A stretch of 64,000 bases of DNA from CAZEHS01 sp964649745 (lineage in GTDB: Bacteria > Bacillota > Clostridia > Peptostreptococcales > Acidaminobacteraceae). A program made the position numbers and the translations under genes. The stretch is taken from NCBI GenBank assembly GCA_964649745.1, contig CAZYQI010000015.1:16178-80177 (forward strand), given 5' to 3'. Shown piece after piece: positions 51,158 through 60,138 of the stretch (within the stretch, counting starts at the first letter, position 1; each line of letters opens with the position of its first letter). The notes beneath the pieces are model-generated. The model saw only the letters and a list, made by a program, of their open reading frames with translations. It was not told the DNA's origin and ran no database searches.

Positions 51158-52066
51158 TTATTTTTGACCTGCGATTAAGCTTCCCAGTGCAATGCTGTAG
51201 AGCTTTGATTCGTGACTGTCTGCTCTGGATACCAGAACCACCGGCACCTTGGCTCCCATAATGATTCCTGCGGAATCCGCATGGGCCATATAGGTCATGC
51301 TCTTGCCGATTCCATTGCCCACTTCAATGGTGGGAACCAGGATCACATCGGCATCACCGGCCACTTCCCCGGTGAACTTCTTTACTTCGCAGGCTTCTTT
51401 TGAAACAGCCAAATCGAAGGCCAGAGGACCTTGAACCACTACATTGGGGCCAAATTCCCCGGCTTCACTCATTTTTTGCAGGGCATCCGCATCCACAGTG
51501 GCCTGCATCTTGGGTTCAACCTTCTCCTTGGCGGCAAGACATGCCACCTTAACCTTTTCAATGCCCAGGGCCATGGCGACGGTTGCCGCGTTCTTAATGA
51601 TTTTCGCCTTCTCTTCCAGGTTGGGAGCGATATTCATGCCGCCGTCCGTCATGAAAAGCAGCTTGTGATAGGCCGGCGTTCCATAAACCATCACATGGGA
51701 AAGCTGGCTGTCGGTGCGAAGACCGATCTCTTTATCCAGAACGGCTTTAAGCAGTATGGAGGTGTCAATAAGGCCCTTCATCAGAAAATCCGCTTCCCCG
51801 GCACTTACCATTTTGACAGCGGTACGGGCGGCTTCCACCAGGTCCGGAGCTTCCACCAGAGCGAAGGCTGAAATGTCCAGATTGTGTTCTCCGGCAATTT
51901 CTCTGATCTTGGCGGTGTCGCCTACCAGTATCGGTTCCACGATGCCTTCACGGGCCGCATTGCACACCGCAACGAGAACCTCTTCGTCCTGTGCAGCCGC
52001 CACAGCCAATCGTGCCCGTTTCTGGGTCTTGGCTGCAGCCACCAAATCCTTGAAATTTGTAATCAT
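51158..52066 (-). CDS. ptb: phosphate butyryltransferase family enzyme
   Basis: Ptb exchanges acyl-CoA and phosphate to give acyl phosphate, which a kinase can turn into ATP. The 302-residue protein begins MITNFKDLVAAAK, with a FLMKGLIDTSILLKAVL segment and FMTDGGMNIAP, all typical of Ptb. The ATG at 52066 has GGGAAG 8 bases upstream. It lies 16 bases before iorA, so it may act on acyl-CoAs made by the oxidoreductase. No butyrate kinase gene is in the window. Confidence 0.92.
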   Translation of the reverse strand: MITNFKDLVAAAKTQKRARLAVAAAQDEEVLVAVCNAAREGIVEPILVGDTAKIREIAGEHNLDISAFALVEAPDLVEAARTAVKMVSAGEADFLMKGLIDTSILLKAVLDKEIGLRTDSQLSHVMVYGTPAYHKLLFMTDGGMNIAPNLEEKAKIIKNAATVAMALGIEKVKVACLAAKEKVEPKMQATVDADALQKMSEAGEFGPNVVVQGPLAFDLAVSKEACEVKKFTGEVAGDADVILVPTIEVGNGIGKSMTYMAHADSAGIIMGAKVPVVLVSRADSHESKLYSIALGSLIAGQK

Positions 52067-52122
52067 TTTTTCACTTCCCATCTGGATATTAAAATTATTA
52101 TGTAATCCTTCAAAAAAACGAA

Positions 52123-52152
52123 TCCCACCCATAGTTTACCTGAAGGGTGGGA
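52123..52152 (-). terminator. terminator of the TPR gene group
   Basis: TCCCACCC and GGGTGGGA form a perfect 8-bp stem. On the minus strand it is followed by TTCGTTTTTTTG. It is 34 bases after the TPR stop and upstream of ptb. Confidence 0.88.
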
Positions 52153-52185
52153 GGAATTCAACAAATAATTGAAGGCTGCAACAAA

Positions 52186-53337
52186 TTAATTAAGTTGTTC
52201 TGCAACAGGCTCCGTAAGCCGTCTATCATTTCTTATCTTCTCCAGCCAGGCCTTACATATTTCATCTTCCGGGGCCTTTTGAAGGGCTTCTGTAAGGAAT
52301 TTCTCAGCCAGCTCCAGTTTGCCTTTTTCTCGCTGGATGATTCCCATATTGCACAGCATTTCCGCACTCTCGGGATTCAGCCCCAGTCCCTTGGCCAGAT
52401 GCTCCTCGGCATCCTGGTAGCGCATCAGCATCATATAACAGATACCCAACTCGTTCTGTGTCTCGGCATGACCTTTATGAAGCTGTTCTACTCTCAGGAA
52501 ACAGGAAACAGCATCTTCATACTGCTCCAGCCCTTTATAGGCCAACCCGATGAAAAAGTACAGGTTCCACCACTCCGGGTATTTATCCTCCAGGGAGGAC
52601 AGCAGCTCCAGGGCTTCCTGATTGTAACCCTTCAACACCGCCTGATAGCCTTCTTCATAGATGCGTTTGTCTTCCAGTTGAACCAGCAGCATCCGGATTT
52701 CCATCTCCTGATCGTCGGTCAGATCCATCGTCAATGCCCGTTGCCAGGATTCCGCAGCCTTGATATAGGATTTTTGGTTGGCATAGACGAACCCCAGCTG
52801 ATAATAGGGCAAAGCCAATTCCGGGGTTAACCGGGTCAGGGCTTCAAATACCTCTTGGGCTTCACGGATAAGAACAGCCTCCGCCTTGGTGCCTTCATGC
52901 TTTTGTGCCAGATCCACCAGGGCTCGTCCGTAATTGTAAAGGGCATCTTCATGCTCCGGTTCCAGCTGTAAAGCGGCTCTGAAAAGCAGCACGGCTTCAT
53001 CGAAGTGCTCTTCGGTGGCGGCCTGCAGCCCTTTGGAGAGGATTACGTCAAGGATGTCCGGCTGATAGGAGCGGATTGCATCACGGTACGTTGCTCCATG
53101 CGGTGTTTCAGAGTCGATGCCGATGATTCGAATCATCGCATCTGCCAGGGTAACAGAGGAAAACTGCTCCAGTCGGTTTTCCCGGATATCCCCTACAATA
53201 TCGCTGAGCATAATAGGAAGCGGCGTTCCTTCCGGAAATTCAAACCCGTTCCAGCCCAGCTTCACCCCGGGCTTCAGTTCAATGAAAATCAGTTCTTCCG
53301 CACGTTTTTTCAGCAACGGATCAAGTCGTTTAAACAT
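52186..53337 (-). CDS. tetratricopeptide-repeat protein
   Basis: The 383-residue protein has an N-terminal ~110-residue part with no repeats, then about seven TPR-like 34-residue helical pairs (for example ALYNYGRALVDLAQKH, PYYQLGFVYANQKSYIKAAE, ELGICYMMLMRYQDAEEHLA). There is no signal peptide. TPR proteins serve as scaffolds; the partner is unknown. It is the last member of a chain GNAT-TPR downstream of nadK; AAGGAG lies 7 bases before the ATG. Confidence 0.85.
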   Translation of the reverse strand: MFKRLDPLLKKRAEELIFIELKPGVKLGWNGFEFPEGTPLPIMLSDIVGDIRENRLEQFSSVTLADAMIRIIGIDSETPHGATYRDAIRSYQPDILDVILSKGLQAATEEHFDEAVLLFRAALQLEPEHEDALYNYGRALVDLAQKHEGTKAEAVLIREAQEVFEALTRLTPELALPYYQLGFVYANQKSYIKAAESWQRALTMDLTDDQEMEIRMLLVQLEDKRIYEEGYQAVLKGYNQEALELLSSLEDKYPEWWNLYFFIGLAYKGLEQYEDAVSCFLRVEQLHKGHAETQNELGICYMMLMRYQDAEEHLAKGLGLNPESAEMLCNMGIIQREKGKLELAEKFLTEALQKAPEDEICKAWLEKIRNDRRLTEPVAEQLN

Positions 53338-53346
53338 GTTTGCTCC

Positions 53347-53835
53347 TTATATGAGGACCTTGTGGAACATCAGGTCGTCCACATAGGCTTTCCGTTCTTC
53401 GTCGTAATGGTGCATCAGCACAGTGCCGGCAAAGGAAAAGCCGCAGCTCAGCACCATGTTGATCGAGGGAAGATTGTTGGAGTAGATTTCTGCCCGTACA
53501 ATCTTAACCCCATGTTTTTTCAGTTCATTGGTGCAGTGGCTGGTCAGGTTTTGGGACAGCTTGTTTCCACGGAAGCTGTAATCCACCGCCACCGTGATGT
53601 GGGCCACGTGGTCCTGATGGCCAAAGCCTCTCCTTGCCCGGATGACCGCCATGACCACATCGTCGTCTGCCGCCACATACACAAAGGTGGCAGGATTGGA
53701 CAGCCATTCCAAAACCTGCTCATGAGTTGCAATATCCGTAAAGGACACCTCCGCCATTTCCTCGCTGAGCTTGCCGAATAAAGAAAGCACTTTGGGGATG
53801 TCCTTTTCCTGAAGTTCACGAATCTGTACGCTCAT
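53347..53835 (-). CDS. GNAT family acetyltransferase
   Basis: The 162-residue protein has the GNAT fold elements: a central VAHITVAVDYSFRGNKLSQNL motif (the acetyl-CoA-binding strand and RGNKLSQ turn) and an AEIYSNNLPSINMVLSCGF segment. It acetylates an unknown amine. It lies between nadK (28 bases upstream) and the TPR gene (9 bases downstream), so the three may be one transcript. AAAGGAG precedes the ATG. Confidence 0.88.
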   Translation of the reverse strand: MSVQIRELQEKDIPKVLSLFGKLSEEMAEVSFTDIATHEQVLEWLSNPATFVYVAADDDVVMAVIRARRGFGHQDHVAHITVAVDYSFRGNKLSQNLTSHCTNELKKHGVKIVRAEIYSNNLPSINMVLSCGFSFAGTVLMHHYDEERKAYVDDLMFHKVLI

Positions 53836-53863
53836 ATAAAATCTCCTTTCTTATCCTCTTCTA

Positions 53864-54691
53864 TTAGTCCGGGTTGTTCACCGACCGGCTGATATTCTTG
53901 TCGATGATCTTCGCCTTATAGAATTCGAAGTAATCGTATTCCCCCAGCCGGATAAAACGGATTTCCCTTTTGGATGCCCGTATATGCAGCTCGGATATGT
54001 AATCGTTGGAAACCTTACAGCCATCACAGGCCACGATGACCTCCCTGCTGCTGGCCTTTATAACCTGAAAATCGATCTCTGTTTCCAGTGGAACCACCAT
54101 GCTGGTCTTGAGGGGGCGGTTGATGCTGTTGTCATTGGGATTAAGGGGTGTAAGCTGGTAAACGGGAAGCTCTGAGTGAGTGGCCACCCCGCCGGCCCAA
54201 ATGGCATAGCCCGTGGCTCCCAGGGGCGTTGAAATGATGAATCCGTCCCCGGTAAAATAATTGAAGGCCTTTCCGTTGATGAATATCTTGGCCTCCATAA
54301 GCCGGGGCTCCAGATGCTTAATCAGAATTTCGTTGAATGCCCAGCTGGCAACCTCTTCCCCCATGACGGTTTTACAGATCACCTTTAAGAGCGGATAGCT
54401 CTGTATGTTGTAGGAGTGGTTATCCAGAGCGTCCAGCAATCCGGTTATATTGTCCGGTCGAACATTGGGTAGAAAGCCCAGACTTCCTGTGTTGATGCCG
54501 ATGAAGGGAACCTTTTTTGATCGGTGATCTCTGACCGCGCTGAGCATGGTGCCGTCGCCGCCTATGGCAACGATGACATCAGGGTTTTCATCCACCGATA
54601 AAAAATCCCGTTTTGCCATCAGCTCCAGCAGCTTCCTTTTTACAGCCATGCTGTCCTTTTTGTAGTTATGATGGATCAGGATGCGTTTCAT
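53864..54691 (-). CDS. nadK: NAD kinase
   Basis: NadK phosphorylates NAD+ to NADP+. The 275-residue protein has the GGDG motif at residues 44-47 (AIGGDGTML), NTGSLGFL near 66-73, and the glycine-rich GDGFIISTPLGATGYAIWAGG near residue 152. Its length matches family members. The ATG has GGAG 5 bases upstream. It precedes the GNAT and TPR genes and follows the membrane-protein gene by 9 bases. Confidence 0.94.
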   Translation of the reverse strand: MKRILIHHNYKKDSMAVKRKLLELMAKRDFLSVDENPDVIVAIGGDGTMLSAVRDHRSKKVPFIGINTGSLGFLPNVRPDNITGLLDALDNHSYNIQSYPLLKVICKTVMGEEVASWAFNEILIKHLEPRLMEAKIFINGKAFNYFTGDGFIISTPLGATGYAIWAGGVATHSELPVYQLTPLNPNDNSINRPLKTSMVVPLETEIDFQVIKASSREVIVACDGCKVSNDYISELHIRASKREIRFIRLGEYDYFEFYKAKIIDKNISRSVNNPD

Positions 54692-54700
54692 GGGGACTCC

Positions 54701-55411
54701 TTAATTGAGATTACGTCGAAACTGCCGCTTTCTGCGACTGGACTTGCTGAGGATATCGAACAGATACCCTCGGTAAACCATGAGGAAAGGCAGCACCAAG
54801 GCCTGAACCAACAGCCCCGGAACCATTCCGAAACCTGGAAGCAGCATGTTTCCGATAAAACCTCCACCCAGGGCCAGAAGCATTATCGGCGTAAGGGGTA
54901 CAAACCAGTCAATCCAGTTCTCAAGAATGAACTCATAGGATTTCTGAAGGGACTCCCCTTCCGAATAATGCCGCATATACAGCATTTCGGGAAGCGGATT
55001 CAGCAATAGGAAGGTTCCCAGATAGGAGAGCATCATGATGATCACACCCACCCCTTCTAAAATTCCTCCCAGAATGGACAATGCATAGAAGGCCAGATTG
55101 ATGATCATGATGATGATCACCGTGCGACGGAAATAAACCTGGACGCCGTCCTGCAGATCGCCGATCTTCAGCTTGCGATAACGGAGCACCTGCTCCAGCG
55201 CGTACAGATACGCTCCAAGTACAGCCCCGTCGGCAATAAGAAGAAACAGTCCCGCCAGCATGCCGAAAAGACCGGCGAACATGGCTATCAGAACATTCAC
55301 CACCAACACACCCGCCGTGACGGGAATTAGCAAGGGGCAGGCCTTAAGCGCTGTAATGGTTTTTCCGTACACATCCCTGTTGACTTCCATGATATCTTTC
55401 AATATGTTCAA
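54701..55411 (-). CDS. multi-pass membrane protein of unknown function
   Basis: The 236-residue protein has about five or six hydrophobic segments (near 28-48, 55-75, 100-120, 125-148, 175-195, 205-222) and a basic C-terminus (SSRRKRQFRRNLN). I do not recognise the family. The start is a TTG at 55411 with GGGAGG 8 bases upstream; no ATG is better placed. It ends 9 bases before nadK, suggesting co-transcription. Confidence 0.75.
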   Translation of the reverse strand: MNILKDIMEVNRDVYGKTITALKACPLLIPVTAGVLVVNVLIAMFAGLFGMLAGLFLLIADGAVLGAYLYALEQVLRYRKLKIGDLQDGVQVYFRRTVIIIMIINLAFYALSILGGILEGVGVIIMMLSYLGTFLLLNPLPEMLYMRHYSEGESLQKSYEFILENWIDWFVPLTPIMLLALGGGFIGNMLLPGFGMVPGLLVQALVLPFLMVYRGYLFDILSKSSRRKRQFRRNLN

Positions 55412-55471
55412 TTGATTTTCCTCCCTGAGGGCCTTATATCTATTGTTCCATAGAGATGCGGTTTTTCCTGC

Positions 55472-57208
55472 TTAATCTTTCTTAATGATTTCGGATTCCG
55501 ACCATCTGAAAACCGGCGTTGACGGATCCGTGGAGGTATCGAAGCAGACAATGAAGGGCTCCTCTGCCTTGCACATTCTTTCAGGGTCCCAGGTAAACCG
55601 TTCAAAATGAAGGGTTTTAAGCAGCTGTTTGACCGGGATCCCACAATACGGCACCCACGGCGAGGCGTTGTCATCCCTTTCATGCAGCAGCCTGTGCTGC
55701 ACTTCCTTCTCCGGCTCCCGGGATTGAAGTGCTGTGCCGGCAAAGGCTCTGGGTTTATAATTCGCGATGGCATCCCAGCGCATGGATTCCCTGAGGATGT
55801 AATCCGGAACACCGGAGAAAAGGGCAAACCCGTGAAGGATCAGCCACGCATCATCCTGCCCCACATTGCGGCCCCAATGCCCGTTTTCCTTCCGCCAGTC
55901 ATCCATAGCGGTAAAAAGATCACTGGGTCTTTGAAAAAGCGGCTCCAGCTGCGAAAGGGTTTTCGCAAAACGGTCATGTTGACCGTACATGTCCAGAAGG
56001 GCTTCCAACCGCTTCAGTCTGCAAAGCTCTCCGTATGAGATCCACTTGGTGCCGAGCACCTCATAAGGGGGTTCCTGACGCCACTTGAAGCCGTAAAGGT
56101 CCGCGTCTTTTCGCATGGAGGTTCCGCGAATAAGCTTCAGGAAACCCAGCTGCAGCATATCCGGCTTCATGGCATAGACCGCATCGAAGGATTCAAGAAA
56201 CCGTTGGTACCCCTCGAAAGGAAGTCCTGCGATTAGGTCCAGATGAAGATGGATATTGCCGGGGGCTTTCAACTGCGCGACATTCTTCTGTATTCGGTCT
56301 GTCCAGTCGGGTCTGCCGCTGGCCTTCAGCGCCTCCGGACAGGTGCTCTGAACGCCTATTTCAAATTGCACAAGGCCTTTTCTAAGCCTTGCACACCGTT
56401 CTATAATTGCCGGTGTCAGTATCCCTGCGGATATCTCAAAATGAAAGCATGTGAGGCCGTTGTCATGGGTCGCTATGAAATCCAGGATGGATAGTGCGTG
56501 TTCCTGTTTTACATTGAAGGTGCGGTCCACAAACTTCACTGTTTGAATTTCCTTTGAAAGGAGCCACTTCAGATCCCTGTGCACCCGACTGGTGGAAAAA
56601 TAGCGGACCCCTTCTGAGGCAGATGACAGGCAATAAGTACACATATAGGGACAACCGCGGCTGCTTTCATAATAAACCAACCGGTTGGCGAAGTTATCGG
56701 ATTCGTCGTATGGGAACGGCACGGAATCCAGGTCCGCGATCAGGGGCGCCGGAGGATTTCCATGAACCCCTTCTTCCTTACTCCATGCGGTTCCGGCAAG
56801 ATTCAGATGCCCGGGATCATCAAAGCCCATGCTGAAGAGCTTGAATACGGTTTCTTCCCCTTCTCCTGTTATAATGCCGTCAATAAATGGATGCAGCGCC
56901 AGAAAGGATTCCGGTTCGTAGGAAACCTCGGGGCCCCCCAACAGGATCCGCACCTCCGGAGCCACCTTCTTCAGGTTGCCGGCCGTGCGAAGGATCGGTT
57001 CTACATTCCAAATGTAGGTAGAAAAACATACGCAGTCATAGTGCCCTTGGTAGATATCGCTCAGAACGTCATCCCCAGGCTGATTGATGGTATATTCGCG
57101 AAGCTCTACGTCCAGCCCCGGGATTGTACGCAGAACACCCCGAAGATAACGAAGCGCCAGAGAGGAATGGCTGAACCGGGCATTGAGGGTTGTAAGCAAA
57201 ATCCGCAT
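55472..57208 (-). CDS. B12-binding radical SAM protein (DUF4080-type)
   Basis: The 578-residue protein has an N-terminal cobalamin-binding-like domain (about 1-140, with GGPEVSYEPES) and a radical SAM domain with the CxxxCxxC motif in SRGCPYMCTYC near residue 185. The helical C-terminal ~180 residues correspond to DUF4080 in similar proteins. The reaction is unknown. It starts 2 bases after the bshA stop, so it is likely in the same transcript as bshA and bshC. Whether it takes part in thiol metabolism is only a guess. Confidence 0.88.
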   Translation of the reverse strand: MRILLTTLNARFSHSSLALRYLRGVLRTIPGLDVELREYTINQPGDDVLSDIYQGHYDCVCFSTYIWNVEPILRTAGNLKKVAPEVRILLGGPEVSYEPESFLALHPFIDGIITGEGEETVFKLFSMGFDDPGHLNLAGTAWSKEEGVHGNPPAPLIADLDSVPFPYDESDNFANRLVYYESSRGCPYMCTYCLSSASEGVRYFSTSRVHRDLKWLLSKEIQTVKFVDRTFNVKQEHALSILDFIATHDNGLTCFHFEISAGILTPAIIERCARLRKGLVQFEIGVQSTCPEALKASGRPDWTDRIQKNVAQLKAPGNIHLHLDLIAGLPFEGYQRFLESFDAVYAMKPDMLQLGFLKLIRGTSMRKDADLYGFKWRQEPPYEVLGTKWISYGELCRLKRLEALLDMYGQHDRFAKTLSQLEPLFQRPSDLFTAMDDWRKENGHWGRNVGQDDAWLILHGFALFSGVPDYILRESMRWDAIANYKPRAFAGTALQSREPEKEVQHRLLHERDDNASPWVPYCGIPVKQLLKTLHFERFTWDPERMCKAEEPFIVCFDTSTDPSTPVFRWSESEIIKKD

Positions 57209-57210
57209 CC

Positions 57211-58347
57211 CTATGCCTCCCTGCCGGTTTCCCGGATCAGCTTCTCATAAAGCGCAATGTACTGAGGAATGATCTTTTCAGCTCCGAAAACATTGCGGGC
57301 ACGGGCTTGAGAGGCTTGACCCATGGCCTTTTGCCTGACAGGATCCGTCAGTATGCGAAGGGACCTTTCCACCATGGACGGCACATCTCCCACCGGACAG
57401 ACATAACCTGTTTCGCCGTCCAGAACCACCTCCGGTATTCCCCCTGTATCGGAAGCAACCACCGGTGTGCCGCAGGCCATGGCTTCCAGAGCCGCGAGAC
57501 CGAAGCTTTCCTTTTCAGAGGGCAATAAGAATAAATCCCCCAAGGACAGCAGCTCCATCACTTCGCCTTGATTTCCAAGGAAAATGACCCTGTCCTCCAT
57601 ACCCAGGCAGGAAACCCGGGACCGGGCACAGCAAAGGTCCGGCCCCTCACCGATCAACACCAGCTTCGCCTTTACCTCACGGCTGATGCCATGGAAGATA
57701 TCGATGATATCCCGAATGCGCTTAACCGGTCTGAAATTGCTGGTATGTATCACAATCTTCTCGTCATCGTGAATGCCCAGCTTATGCTTCAAGTCTTGGT
57801 TATGAGTTCGTACACATGCAGACTCATCCACAAAGTTATAGATCCGGGTAATCCTGTCCCCCAGGGACACCACATCCAGGGCCTGCCTCATAAGGCTTTC
57901 GGAAACCGCTGTCACCCCATCGGATTGCCGTATACTGAAGGCGTTGATTTCGGTAAGGCTGGGTTCCTCTGCCATAAGCGTTATGTCGGTACCGTGAAGG
58001 GTTGTAACCAAGGGGATGCGGCGTTCCAGCATTTCGCGGCCCATCCATATGGCCGTTGCATGAGGCACCGCATAATGGGCATGAAGGATATCCAGACCGT
58101 AGTAGCTGTCTACCTGTTTGATGGTATTGGCCATGGCCATCAGATACGGCGGATGGATGAACACCGGATAATTGGGAACCTCCACTTCGTGAAAAAAGAT
58201 ATTGGGATGGTAGTGTCCCAGTCGGAAAGGCTTGCTGTTGGCTATGAAATGAACATTATGGCCTCTCTTTGCCAACTGCATCCCCAGTTCTGTCGCCACA
58301 ACACCGCTTCCTCCATAAGAGGGATAGCAGCAGATTCCAATATTCAA
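57211..58347 (-). CDS. bshA: N-acetyl-alpha-D-glucosaminyl-L-malate synthase
   Basis: BshA makes GlcNAc-malate from UDP-GlcNAc and malate, the first step of bacillithiol synthesis. The 378-residue GT4 glycosyltransferase starts NIGICCYPSYGGSGVVATELG, the BshA signature, and has HAHYAVPHATAI near residue 89 and GLAALEAMACGTPVVASDTGG near 283. The start is probably a TTG at 58347, since no ATG occurs near GGAG. It overlaps bshC by 4 bases. bshB (deacetylase) is not in the window. Confidence 0.92.
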   Translation of the reverse strand: MNIGICCYPSYGGSGVVATELGMQLAKRGHNVHFIANSKPFRLGHYHPNIFFHEVEVPNYPVFIHPPYLMAMANTIKQVDSYYGLDILHAHYAVPHATAIWMGREMLERRIPLVTTLHGTDITLMAEEPSLTEINAFSIRQSDGVTAVSESLMRQALDVVSLGDRITRIYNFVDESACVRTHNQDLKHKLGIHDDEKIVIHTSNFRPVKRIRDIIDIFHGISREVKAKLVLIGEGPDLCCARSRVSCLGMEDRVIFLGNQGEVMELLSLGDLFLLPSEKESFGLAALEAMACGTPVVASDTGGIPEVVLDGETGYVCPVGDVPSMVERSLRILTDPVRQKAMGQASQARARNVFGAEKIIPQYIALYEKLIRETGREA

Positions 58348-59963
58348 ATTCTCCGCCCCCCCGTTAAGATTCTCATATCCGTTGAAAACTCAGACTCCGT
58401 AAGGGAGCCGATCAATTCTCTTCCGAAAACGGAAAGAAAATACCATGGCAGCAGGGTTCGTTCCTGTACCCGACCCAAGGGCCTAAGCATCCGGGCAAAG
58501 GACCGGTAAGTTCTGTATTCATCGGCCTCGGCGGTCAGATAGCGACGCATGCTTTTATAAAGCCATTTCATCTCCCGTTCCTGCATATGATGGGCTCCCT
58601 GGCTGAGGCGTTCTCTGGCTTCAGAGCTTACCGGCAGGGAATCAATCAGCTGGGCAATGTGACTCTGGTATTCCTCGTTATACTGGGTGATACGGTTTCT
58701 CATTTCAGGGTCCGCCAGATCCATGATCCGGTCTGATACCCAGGCCTCCGGGCTGCCCTGAAGCAGCTCCGTTACATCCTTGAAATCGATATGCCCTTCA
58801 TCGGGGGCCAAGGTCCAGCTTTCCCGGGGAACGATGATGGGAAGCCGTCGGCCCAAGGTGGTGAAGATATCCCCCAGCTGGGCATGATACGCTGTTTCGC
58901 TGGGGCCCAAAATTGCCGCAGCCACCGGCAGAAGCCAGTCCTGAAGCGCCGGTCGGAGGGCGGCACCGGTGCTGAAGTCCTCCGGCTTCCGCTCAAGCCG
59001 ATCCAAGAGGGTTTCCAAGGTCCAGCTCATTTGCCCATCCCTGTCGGTAAACAGCGTTCCATCTTCGTTGGCATATAACGGAATCCGATTGCCTTCTTCA
59101 ATGAGAAAAATCCCCGTCTGCCCTTGGCCCAGCTCCATTTCCTTCCGGAATCCCATTTCCGTCACCTTCTCGGAACTGCGGCTGAATGCCTGCTGGATTG
59201 CCGTGGTCTTCACCAGACATTGACGAAAAAAAGGTTCCATAACCCTTCGCATATCCGGCGCGGATGGGTCCAGCACCACAAGCCCCCAGGGGGCGAATAA
59301 ATCCAAAAGCAGCCGCCCGAACCATTCTCCCAGAGTATGGGATTTCTCCAGAGTGGTTTCCAGCAGTTCCGCCATCTCCCGACCGTAAGAGAGGTCCCCC
59401 AGTGTTGCACACACCTCATTGCAAAGGGTCTTTAACTCTTCTGAAACCGGAAGCATCCCTACGGGTGAATGGGTCTTATGGGTTCGCGATAAACGAACCC
59501 CTTTAACCTGAGTACCGTCAAAATGCCAGTTCATGGCAATCTCGGCATAATCGTGGTCCTCAGTGGCCATCCAGAATACGGGCACCACCGGCCGCCCGGT
59601 AGAAGCGCTCAGACGCTGTGCCCTCTTAATGGTTGTCGCCGCTTTATACAAGGTATACAGGGGCCCTGTGAACAGTCCTGTCTGCTGTCCGGTCACCACC
59701 GCAAGGGCAGAATCTCCGGCAAGGGCACGGAGGCTTTCCAAGGTTTTTTCCCCGCAGCCAAGACGCTGGTTCAAGGTCATTAAGGCAGCGCTCATCTCGC
59801 GGCGGTCCGCTCCCGGATTGGCGTCCAGCCAAGCAATCCGCTGATTCCAATCTTCCTCAAGTAAAAAATCATATGGATATAGGTCTTTTACGAAGTCGTA
59901 GTTATCATACAGGGCCTCCGCAAGACCGGAAAATCGCTTTCCTTCGATCGTTAGAATAGTCAT
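58344..59963 (-). CDS. bshC: bacillithiol biosynthesis cysteine-adding enzyme
   Basis: BshC is thought to add cysteine to GlcN-malate in the last step of bacillithiol synthesis. The 539-residue protein has the family's N-terminal Rossmann-like part with VVTGQQTGLFTGPLYT near residue 89 and a VFWMATEDHDYAEI segment near residue 128, plus long helical regions. The ATG at 59963 is preceded by GGAGGAGG. It overlaps bshA and forms the front of a three-gene unit bshC-bshA-radical SAM. Confidence 0.94.
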   Translation of the reverse strand: MTILTIEGKRFSGLAEALYDNYDFVKDLYPYDFLLEEDWNQRIAWLDANPGADRREMSAALMTLNQRLGCGEKTLESLRALAGDSALAVVTGQQTGLFTGPLYTLYKAATTIKRAQRLSASTGRPVVPVFWMATEDHDYAEIAMNWHFDGTQVKGVRLSRTHKTHSPVGMLPVSEELKTLCNEVCATLGDLSYGREMAELLETTLEKSHTLGEWFGRLLLDLFAPWGLVVLDPSAPDMRRVMEPFFRQCLVKTTAIQQAFSRSSEKVTEMGFRKEMELGQGQTGIFLIEEGNRIPLYANEDGTLFTDRDGQMSWTLETLLDRLERKPEDFSTGAALRPALQDWLLPVAAAILGPSETAYHAQLGDIFTTLGRRLPIIVPRESWTLAPDEGHIDFKDVTELLQGSPEAWVSDRIMDLADPEMRNRITQYNEEYQSHIAQLIDSLPVSSEARERLSQGAHHMQEREMKWLYKSMRRYLTAEADEYRTYRSFARMLRPLGRVQERTLLPWYFLSVFGRELIGSLTESEFSTDMRILTGGRRI

Positions 59964-60066
59964 ATATCCTCCTCCGCATACATTTTTATTATAGCACGCC
60001 GTTGACCAAATGCGGTGCTTGTTGAAGCAGAAGGAGCTATCCGATACACGACAGAAATAGAAAGCA

Positions 60067-60115
60067 AAGGAACGGACTCACATGGAAATATCATTCCATT
60101 ATGAGACCGTTCCTT
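60067..60115 (-). terminator. terminator of glyA
   Basis: AAGGAACGG and CCGTTCCTT pair, with inner CTCA/TGAG and ATGGAA/TTCCAT stems. It is 24 bases after the glyA stop on the minus strand. Confidence 0.85.
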
Positions 60116-60138
60116 CATTATACAAAGCAGTTCAAATC

